Source of the DNA: an uncultured Bacteroidales bacterium
GTDB lineage: Bacteria > Bacteroidota > Bacteroidia > Bacteroidales > Muribaculaceae
Assembly: GCA_900552315.1 (NCBI GenBank)
Contig: URZM01000053.1
Location: 1-12,611, forward strand
DNA length: 12,611 nt
Direction: 5' to 3'
The notes below the pieces were generated by a model that ran no database searches, had not been told where the DNA came from, and saw only the letters and a list, made by a program, of their open reading frames with translations. A program made the position numbers and the translations under genes. This document shows positions 7,488-12,611 of the stretch, piece by piece; position 1 is the stretch's first letter, and every line of letters begins with the position of its first letter.

Positions 7488-8894
7488 TTATTCGAAAGTG
7501 CCCTGGCGCAGGTAGTCCACCTCCTCCTGGGTGAGGTAGCGCCAGCGTCCGCGCGGAAGGTTTTTCTTGGTCAGGCCCGCGAAATACACGCGGTCGAGCT
7601 TGGTCACGCGATAGCCCAGCGCCTCGAAGATGCGGCGCACTATGCGGTTGCGGCCCGAATGGATCTCGATGCCCGCCTGGTTGCGGTCAGTGTCGTTGAC
7701 GTAGCTGATGGCGTCGGCATGGATCTCGCCGTCCTCCAGCTCTATGCCGTCCGCTATGCGCTGCATGTCGTCCTCCTCTATGTTCTTGTCAGTCCACACA
7801 TGGTAGATCTTCTTCTTCACATACTTCGGGTGCGTGAGCTTGGAGGCCAGGTCCCCGTCGTTGGTCAGAAGGAGCACGCCGGTGGTGTTGCGGTCCAGAC
7901 GGCCTACAGGGTAGATGCGCTCGCGGCACGCGTTCTTCACCAGGTCAAGCACCGTGGTGCGGCCGTTGGGGTCGTCGGATGTGGTCACGCAGTCTTTGGG
8001 CTTGTTGAGCAGCACGTAGCACTTGCGCTCGGGCACCACGATCTTGCCGTCGTATTCCACCACGTCGGCGGCGGTGATTTTCGTGCCGAGTTCGGTCACG
8101 ACCTCGTTGTTGACCTTCACAAGCCCGGCGGTGATGTGCTCGTCGGCCTCGCGGCGTGAGCATACTCCGGCGTTGGCCATGAACTTGTTCAGGCGTATCG
8201 GCTCGTTGGGGTCGAAATCGTTGATTACATAATCTATCTGCTTGGGACGCGGTATGAACTGCTTGCCCGGACGCTGCTGGAACCGGTTGGGGTTGGGACG
8301 CTTGTTGTAGCCTCCCTGGTTGTTACGCTGCTGGTAGCCGCCCTGGTTGTTGCGATGCTGGTAGCCCCCCTGATTGTTGTAGGGACGCTGCTGGTACCCT
8401 CCCTGGTTGTTGCGCTGCTGGTACCCTCCCTGCTGACGGGGCTGATAGCTGCCCTGGTTGTTGCGCTGCTGGTATCCGCCCTGAGTGCGGGGACGCTGCT
8501 GATAACCGCCTTGGTTGTTGTAGGGGCGCTGCTGATAGCCACCCTGCTGACGGGGCTGGTAAGGACGCTGCTGGTAGCCCCCCTCGTGTCCCTGTTGTCC
8601 CTGTGTCTGCTCCGAGGCGTTGTCCTCGTTGCCCGAAGCGTTCTCGGGGCGCTGGTAGGGGCGTTGCTGGTAAGGACGGGGCTGGTACGGGCGCTGCTGG
8701 TAGCCTCCGGGCTGACGCTGCTGCCCGTAGGGCTGGCGCGTGTAGGGCTGGCGCGGACGGTCTCCCGATGCGTAGCCGGAATGTTCCCCGGAGTATTTCA
8801 TTTTTTCATAATGTGCCTCGCCTCCATCGGCGCTTGCCGCAGGAGAGGGAGAGAGTCCGATGCGTGGACGTTTAGGTTTTTTTTCGTCTTCCAT
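7488..8894 (-). CDS. rluB: RluB/RsuA-family pseudouridine synthase with long low-complexity N-terminal tail
   Basis: This 468-residue protein's C-terminal half (about 232-468) is a complete RsuA/RluB/RluE/RluF-type enzyme that converts a uridine in rRNA to pseudouridine. It has an S4 RNA-binding domain (about 232-275, IRLNKFMANAGVCSRREAD), the LLNKPKD motif (295-301), the catalytic GRLDRNTTG motif (331-339, Asp334 as nucleophile) and the family's ending HSGRNRIVRRIFEALG (412-427). The first ~230 residues are unusual: residues 33-213 contain no Ile, Leu, Val or Met and are made of Gly-Gly-Tyr-Gln-Gln-Arg repeats with Asn, Pro and Gln spacers. The start ATG at 8894 has no Shine-Dalgarno but follows a structured leader. 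RluB is preferred because of the tail and Bacteroidota context, but RsuA, RluE or RluF specificity cannot be excluded. It is the first gene of a unit with asnS. Confidence 0.9.
   Translation of the reverse strand: MEDEKKPKRPRIGLSPSPAASADGGEAHYEKMKYSGEHSGYASGDRPRQPYTRQPYGQQRQPGGYQQRPYQPRPYQQRPYQRPENASGNEDNASEQTQGQQGHEGGYQQRPYQPRQQGGYQQRPYNNQGGYQQRPRTQGGYQQRNNQGSYQPRQQGGYQQRNNQGGYQQRPYNNQGGYQHRNNQGGYQQRNNQGGYNKRPNPNRFQQRPGKQFIPRPKQIDYVINDFDPNEPIRLNKFMANAGVCSRREADEHITAGLVKVNNEVVTELGTKITAADVVEYDGKIVVPERKCYVLLNKPKDCVTTSDDPNGRTTVLDLVKNACRERIYPVGRLDRNTTGVLLLTNDGDLASKLTHPKYVKKKIYHVWTDKNIEEDDMQRIADGIELEDGEIHADAISYVNDTDRNQAGIEIHSGRNRIVRRIFEALGYRVTKLDRVYFAGLTKKNLPRGRWRYLTQEEVDYLRQGTFE
8298..8708 (-). 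repeat. GGYQQR-coding repeat array within rluB
   Basis: This segment encodes residues 63-199 of the pseudouridine synthase. It holds eight exact GGYQQR units (starting at residues 63, 105, 118, 129, 139, 156, 165 and 185), plus GGYQHR (176) and GGYNKR (194). Spacers are mostly NNQ, PYNNQ or PYQPRQQ. By hand count, 87 of residues 101-200 are Gln, Gly, Tyr, Asn or Arg. The CAG CAG CG core is nearly constant, while the Gly-Gly-Tyr codons vary synonymously between units. Confidence 0.95.
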
Positions 8895-8906
8895 TGTATG
8901 AATAAA

Positions 8907-8934
8907 GCTGTGCTGACAGCAGCATCTCTGCTGC
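8907..8934 (-). promoter_or_regulatory. Paired hairpins in the rluB leader
   Basis: In the minus-strand RNA, GCAGCA and UGCUGC (8934-8919) form a perfect 6-bp stem closed by a GAGA loop, which fits the stable GNRA class. Immediately after it, GCUGU and ACAGC (8920-8907) can form a second 5-bp stem around CAGC. The two share bases 8919-8920, so they compete at their junction. The second stem ends 12 nt before the ATG. The location suggests an effect on translation initiation or transcript stability, but no known riboswitch or leader family is recognised. Confidence 0.45.
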
Positions 8935-9042
8935 GTGTGGTTGTGTACTTTTTCTTGTTATCAATTAATTAACGGAAAGATATCTCTTGATAAGTTCCCC
9001 TTTGCTGTTCGCGAATTAAAGACAATCTGAATAATTATGGTG

Positions 9043-9073
9043 CAAAATTAATAAAAAAATCCGAATCGCCAAA
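9043..9073 (-). promoter_or_regulatory. Bacteroidota-type promoter for rluB-asnS
   Basis: On the minus strand the sequence reads TTTG (9073-9070), a 19-bp spacer, then TAATTTTG (9050-9043), matching the known Bacteroidota housekeeping promoter (-33 TTTG and -7 TAnnTTTG). Transcription should begin near 9037, giving a leader of about 140 nt before the rluB ATG at 8894. It lies in the AT-rich gap 8895-9134, the longest non-coding stretch here. A run of Ts just upstream of the -7 element (9059-9053 on the minus strand) might also help end the surE transcript, though I see no good stem before it. Confidence 0.75.
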
Positions 9074-9134
9074 TCCCCGTTGTCCGAAAACCCATCCGAA
9101 AACACACGTGCGACCGGGCCTCCTTGCCGTGGAT

Positions 9135-9911
9135 TCAGGCGCGCGGCAGCCAAGGGACGGAGGGGAGCGGCGCGGTGCGGTCGAGCGTCACGGGCACCAC
9201 GCTCACGATGCCGTGGTCAAGGAGCCACTGGTCCGTGTCCTCGGCCTCAGGCTCGGCGTTCTCGAACTTGCCTGCCAGCATATAGTACGGCTTTCCGTGA
9301 GGGTCCTCGTATCGCTCGTACTCGTCGCTCCAGTTGCCCCGGCACGAGCGTGCCAGGCGCATCTCCGTCGGTGGCTCCTCGCTGTCAGGTATGTTCACGT
9401 TGAGGCACACCCCCTCGGGCAGCCCGTGGGCCAGCACCTCGCTCACTATCTTGCGCACGAAGGGGCGGCATGGCTCGAAATCGGCATCGGGAGAATGGTC
9501 GGTGAGCGAGAACCCTATAGAAGGGATTCCGAAGGCGCATCCCTCGAAGGCGGCTCCCATCGTGCCTGAGTACACCACGTTTATGGCCGCGTTGGAGCCG
9601 TGGTTGATGCCCGTCACCACCAGGTCCGGGCGGCGGTCCAGCACCGTGTGCCACGCCAGCTTCACGCAGTCCACTGGTGTGCCGTTGGTGCTGTACATGC
9701 GCGCCCCCATGTACGGCTCATGCTCCGTGACACGCAGGGCCGCGTTCACGGTCAAGGCCATGCTTTGTCCCGAGCGAGGGCCGTCCGGGCACACGCACAC
9801 TATGTCCGCAAGGTCAGTGAGGTAATCCACAAGCCGATGTACTCCGGCAGCCTCGATGCCGTCGTCGTTGGAAATCAGTATCAGCGGGCGGTAAGGGGCT
9901 TTCTCTCTCAT
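9135..9911 (-). CDS. surE: 5'/3'-nucleotidase SurE
   Basis: This 258-residue protein belongs to the SurE family of metal-dependent phosphatases that remove phosphate from nucleoside monophosphates and sometimes short polyphosphate. All key sites are present: ISNDDG near the N-terminus (Asp16 and Asp17 metal ligands), RSGQS (46-50, Ser47 ligand), TNGTPVDCVKLA (75-86), GINHGSN (101-107, Asn103 ligand) and YSGTMGAA (114-121). The length is typical. The start ATG overlaps the glycosyltransferase stop as ATGA, so translation is probably coupled. It is the last gene of its operon and is followed by the 240-bp gap. No SurE-specific oddities are seen. Confidence 0.96.
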   Translation of the reverse strand: MREKAPYRPLILISNDDGIEAAGVHRLVDYLTDLADIVCVCPDGPRSGQSMALTVNAALRVTEHEPYMGARMYSTNGTPVDCVKLAWHTVLDRRPDLVVTGINHGSNAAINVVYSGTMGAAFEGCAFGIPSIGFSLTDHSPDADFEPCRPFVRKIVSEVLAHGLPEGVCLNVNIPDSEEPPTEMRLARSCRGNWSDEYERYEDPHGKPYYMLAGKFENAEPEAEDTDQWLLDHGIVSVVPVTLDRTAPLPSVPWLPRA

Positions 9912-10909
9912 ATATCGATTTTCTTTTTTCGTTTCAGGTAGTGTTCAATGATTATGTTGCGGTCTGCGCCTGGCAACGTGTGCAGCGTGTCGGTCTGCGG
10001 CAGGGAGGTGTAGAGGGGACGCATCTTCCGGAAGTCGGAGTGCGCGCGCAATATGGCCTGGGCGTTGGCCCAGTCACCCTTGGCCACGAACATGCCCCAG
10101 GCCAGCGTGTCGTAGAGCCGCCGCACGAACAGGCGCCGCTTGCCGGTGCGGGCTGGGAGGTTCTTATGTAACAACAACAGATTGTTGCGAAAGTTGAGGT
10201 AGGTTTTCTTCGGGTTGCCCTGCTCCAGGGAGGCGCCGCCCACATGGTACACCACCGAGGAGGGCACGCACACCACCCGTCGGCCGGCTGCATGTATGCG
10301 GCAACACAGGTCTATCTCCTCCATGTGCGCGAAAAATCTCTCGTCCAGTCCGCCGACACTCTCGTAGAGAGCCGTGCGCACGAGCAGGGCCGCGCCGCTG
10401 GCCCACGCCACGTCCGCCACCGTGTCGTACTGCCCCTCGTCCTTCTCCACCACAGAGAACAGCCGTCCGCGGCAGAACGGGTAGCCGTTCTTGTCCAGAT
10501 AGCCTCCCGCCGCTCCCGCATACTCGAAACGGTCCCCCTCGCGCCAGCTGCGTATCTTGGGCTGCAGGGCCCCGCAGTCCGGGTGGGCGTGCATGTAGTC
10601 CAGCAGAGGGTCGAGCCAGCCTTCCGTCACCTCCACGTCGGAATTGAGCAGAAGGGTCAGCGGATAGTCCCGGCACTCCGCGATAGCCTTGTTGTAACCA
10701 CCGGCGAACCCGAGGTTCTGGGCGAAGGGGAGTACCTTCACCTCCGGGTGGTGTTCGCGTATCCACTCCACGGACCCGTCCGAGGACCCGTTGTCGGCCA
10801 CTATCAGGTCGGCTTTGCCGCCCACGGTGCGCGCCGAGGCGCCAGGCAGGAACTGCTTGAGAAGCTCAAGCCCGTTCCAGTTCAATATGATGACAGCACA
10901 TTCTTTCAT
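9908..10909 (-). CDS. Family 2 glycosyltransferase
   Basis: This 333-residue GT-A fold enzyme transfers a sugar from a nucleotide-sugar donor. The N-terminal nucleotide-binding part has VIILNWNG (6-13), VADNGSSDGS (37-46) and FAQNLGFAGGYNKAI (62-76). NSDVE (89-93) provides the DxD-like metal site, WASGAALLVRTALYESVGGLDERFF (169-193) is the acceptor-side block, and HMEEIDLCCR (195-204) carries the ED catalytic-base region. The set resembles rhamnosyltransferase-like WbbL/RfbF GT2 proteins, but donor and acceptor cannot be read from sequence. There are no clear membrane helices; the C-terminus is Lys-rich (KRKKKIDI), which could favour membrane association. It overlaps the genes on both sides by 4 bp (ATGA), between a lipid A-type acyltransferase and surE, which suggests an envelope glycan role. 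Confidence 0.92.
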   Translation of the reverse strand: MKECAVIILNWNGLELLKQFLPGASARTVGGKADLIVADNGSSDGSVEWIREHHPEVKVLPFAQNLGFAGGYNKAIAECRDYPLTLLLNSDVEVTEGWLDPLLDYMHAHPDCGALQPKIRSWREGDRFEYAGAAGGYLDKNGYPFCRGRLFSVVEKDEGQYDTVADVAWASGAALLVRTALYESVGGLDERFFAHMEEIDLCCRIHAAGRRVVCVPSSVVYHVGGASLEQGNPKKTYLNFRNNLLLLHKNLPARTGKRRLFVRRLYDTLAWGMFVAKGDWANAQAILRAHSDFRKMRPLYTSLPQTDTLHTLPGADRNIIIEHYLKRKKKIDI

Positions 10910-11832
10910 TTCAGGTCGGATTTTTTGAGGCGCCAGCGGTTGTGGCTCCAGAGATAGGCCTCCGGGCGGCGGCGTATCTGCTCTTCCAGGGCGGCGGCGT
11001 ATCGGCGCGTGATCTCGCCCGGCTCTTCCTCACGCGGCTTGTCGGTGATCAGGCGGACGGTGGAGCGGTAACGGCCCCTGCCGGTGACCTCCGTGTCGAA
11101 ATACATCACCACAGCGTCCAGCTTGCAGGCGAGTTCCTCGGTGCCCCCTATGAACGGGGTCTCGCGTCCCAGGAAGGGCACTGTATATGTCTTGCCTGCA
11201 TGCGACGGCTTCTGGTCCGAAAGGAACCCGGTGATCCACCGTGTCTCTTCCCTGCGCCAGATGAGCAGCCGGCGGAACACCTCGCGCATGGGGATGCTCA
11301 CGTTGTAGCGCGAGCGCATCCTCACGAACCACCGGTCGAACCACGGGTTGCGCAACGGACGGTAGACGTGCGAGAATTTGGCCCGCGAGGCCGTCTCGCA
11401 CCACAGCCCCATGGAGGTTATCCACTCCCAGTTGCCGAAATGGGAGGTGTAGATCACTATGTCGCGCCCCGAGCGCAGGGTGCGGTCCACCAGCTCCGTG
11501 CCCTCGAAGGTCATACGCCTGCGCAGCGCCTTCTCGCTCATGGAGGCGAACTTCACGGTCTCCACGAAATAGTCGCCCAGATGGCGGTAGAAACGGCGCT
11601 CTATCCTGCACCGCTCCTTCTCGTCCAGCTCCGGGAAGCAGTCGCGCAGGTTGGCCCGCACCACCCTGCGGCGGTAACGCGCCACGTCCCTGGCCAGGAA
11701 CGCCAGCAGGTCCGCCACCCCGTAGAGCAGCCCCAAGGGCAATAGCGAAAGTCCCTTCAGGAGCGCTCCCAACGGCCAGTAGGCCACGCGCATGGCCAGC
11801 GCCAGTTTATGTTCACCTTTCTTCTTGCCCAT
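10906..11832 (-). CDS. Lysophospholipid/lipid A late acyltransferase (LpxL/HtrB family)
   Basis: This 308-residue membrane-associated acyltransferase adds a secondary acyl chain, most likely to a lipid A precursor. It has a positively charged N-terminus and one hydrophobic anchor segment (about 15-48). The catalytic HX4E motif is HFGNWE (131-136, His131 and Glu136). Further family blocks are HVYRPLRNP (155-163), SDQKP (205-209) and the C-terminal LWSHNRWR (294-301). Length and motif order match LpxL/LpxM-type enzymes. The ATG at 11832 lies 20 bp inside the end of mtaB, and the gene ends in a 4-bp overlap with the glycosyltransferase. The acyl chain length and exact acceptor (lipid A or an ornithine/glycine lipid) are not determined. 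Confidence 0.92.
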   Translation of the reverse strand: MGKKKGEHKLALAMRVAYWPLGALLKGLSLLPLGLLYGVADLLAFLARDVARYRRRVVRANLRDCFPELDEKERCRIERRFYRHLGDYFVETVKFASMSEKALRRRMTFEGTELVDRTLRSGRDIVIYTSHFGNWEWITSMGLWCETASRAKFSHVYRPLRNPWFDRWFVRMRSRYNVSIPMREVFRRLLIWRREETRWITGFLSDQKPSHAGKTYTVPFLGRETPFIGGTEELACKLDAVVMYFDTEVTGRGRYRSTVRLITDKPREEEPGEITRRYAAALEEQIRRRPEAYLWSHNRWRLKKSDLK

Positions 11833-12611
11833 CTCTCAAAATCGTGCAGTCAAGTGTCTCCTCGTCCGTGGCCTGCCCTATGCGTACCGGGGTGATGAGG
11901 CCGACAAGCCCGGGAATGTACGGGGCTTCCACGCGCAGGTAGTTGTCCGTGAAGCCGTGCATGGTGCGGGAGCCTTCGTGAGGCTGTTCCCACAGCACGG
12001 GCCGCACGGTGCCCTGTGCCCTGCGGCGGAACGCCTCATATTTCTTATGGCTCTCTGCTATCAGCACTGCCGCGCGCCGATGCTTCTCCTCCTGGCTCAC
12101 CACCTCGGCCTCCATCAGCAGGGCGCGGGTGCCGGGGCGCTCGCTGTAAGGGAACACATGCAGCTGCTGCACGGGCAGGGAACGCACGAACTCCAGCGAC
12201 CGCTCCCACTCCTCGAGGGTCTCGCCGCGGGTGCCCGCCATGATGTCCACGCCGATGAACGCGTCCGGCACGAGGGCGCGTATCATCTCCACCCGCTCGG
12301 CGAACAGAGCCGTGTCATAGTGGCGGCGCATAAGCCTCAGCACCGTGTCTGATCCGCTCTGGAGCGGTATATGGAAATGCGGCATGAAAGCCCGGGAGTC
12401 GCGGGCCACCCATTCTATGATGTCGGTTGTGAGCAGGTTCGGTTCTATGGAGGAGATGCGGAACCGCTCTATCCCCTCCACCTCGTCCAGGGCGCGTATC
12501 AGGTCGAAGAAATCATGCGTGGTGCCTTTGCCGAAATCCCCCACGTTCACCCCTGTGAGCACTATCTCGCGGCCACCCTGAGCGGCCCCCTCCCGGGCTT
12601 GCCCTGCCAGC
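11813..12611 (-). CDS. mtaB: tRNA t6A37 methylthiotransferase MtaB (C-terminal part)
   Basis: This is the C-terminal ~265 residues of a radical SAM enzyme that adds a methylthio group to t6A at position 37 of ANN-decoding tRNAs. The frame is open to the window edge: before the GTG codon at 12562 it reads REI, giving the family string EIVLTGVNVGDFG, so that GTG is internal and the true start lies outside. Visible blocks are RISSIEP, the HFHIPLQSGSD core, LMRRHYDTALFAERVEMIR, PDAFIGVD and QLHVFPYSERPGTRA, then a C-terminal TRAM RNA-binding domain (about the last 60 residues). The N-terminal UPF0004 domain and the CxxxCxxC cluster are not in the window. MtaB is preferred over MiaB and RimO because of the LFAERVEMIR and PYSERPGT patterns. 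Its end overlaps the acyltransferase start by 20 bp. Confidence 0.93.
   Translation of the reverse strand, partial: LAGQAREGAAQGGREIVLTGVNVGDFGKGTTHDFFDLIRALDEVEGIERFRISSIEPNLLTTDIIEWVARDSRAFMPHFHIPLQSGSDTVLRLMRRHYDTALFAERVEMIRALVPDAFIGVDIMAGTRGETLEEWERSLEFVRSLPVQQLHVFPYSERPGTRALLMEAEVVSQEEKHRRAAVLIAESHKKYEAFRRRAQGTVRPVLWEQPHEGSRTMHGFTDNYLRVEAPYIPGLVGLITPVRIGQATDEETLDCTILRDGQEER

Noticed and set aside
6068..7534. A 488-codon plus-strand open frame opposite asnS
   Set aside because: It is a composition-driven shadow of the conserved AsnRS gene, with no domain or motif and no promoter. Similar shadows occur opposite the other genes.
8298..8708. CRISPR-like array
   Set aside because: The repeats are short, irregular, codon-phased and lie inside a coding frame with protein-level conservation; there are no unique spacers of constant size.
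8355..8972. A 205-codon plus-strand frame rich in Leu, Val and Ala, resembling a membrane protein
   Set aside because: The hydrophobic look is the reverse complement of the Gln/Tyr/Arg/Asn repeat codons in rluB; it is periodic with them and has no independent support.
12560..12562. GTG at 12562 as the mtaB start
   Set aside because: The frame stays open to the window edge, and the residues before it complete the conserved EIVLTG motif, so the gene is cut by the window rather than starting here.

Overview
The window is a GC-rich stretch (roughly 60% by eye) with nine protein genes, all on the minus strand and transcribed right to left. It looks chromosomal and core-genome-like: no mobile elements, CRISPR arrays, rRNA or tRNA genes were seen. 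Several signs point to a high-GC member of the Bacteroidota, probably Bacteroidales. There is a well-formed TTTG-19 bp-TAnnTTTG promoter, most starts are AT-rich with little Shine-Dalgarno, the RluB-type enzyme has a long Gly/Gln/Tyr/Arg extension, and an LpxL-like acyltransferase sits beside mtaB and a family 2 glycosyltransferase. The genus cannot be fixed from sequence reading alone.

Layout in transcription order. (1) Positions 12611 to 9135: mtaB (5' end outside the window), a lipid A acyltransferase-like gene, a family 2 glycosyltransferase and surE. They overlap by 20, 4 and 4 bp, so this is a tightly coupled operon joining tRNA modification, envelope lipid/glycan synthesis and nucleotide salvage. 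(2) Positions 9134 to 8895: the largest intergenic gap (240 bp), AT-rich, with a promoter for the next unit and a hairpin-bearing leader. (3) Positions 8894 to 6071: an RluB-family rRNA pseudouridine synthase with a 180-residue low-complexity N-terminal tail, then asnS 13 bp downstream. A strong GC hairpin terminator at 6010-6041 follows asnS. (4) Positions 5899 to 89: a complete tripartite RND efflux operon in the order outer-membrane factor, membrane-fusion protein, inner-membrane pump, with gaps of 29 and 25 bp and no linked regulator. A hairpin at 31-47 lies just past it.

How the genes work together: the three efflux products should form one envelope-spanning pump. mtaB, the pseudouridine synthase and asnS all serve translation (tRNA methylthiolation, rRNA modification, tRNA-Asn charging). 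The acyltransferase and glycosyltransferase probably act on lipopolysaccharide or another surface glycan. I see no convincing new multi-gene system. The points most worth a second look are the intrinsically disordered tail of the pseudouridine synthase, a strong preference for the ATA isoleucine codon in a GC-rich background, the structured rluB leader, and short repeats flanking the efflux operon.
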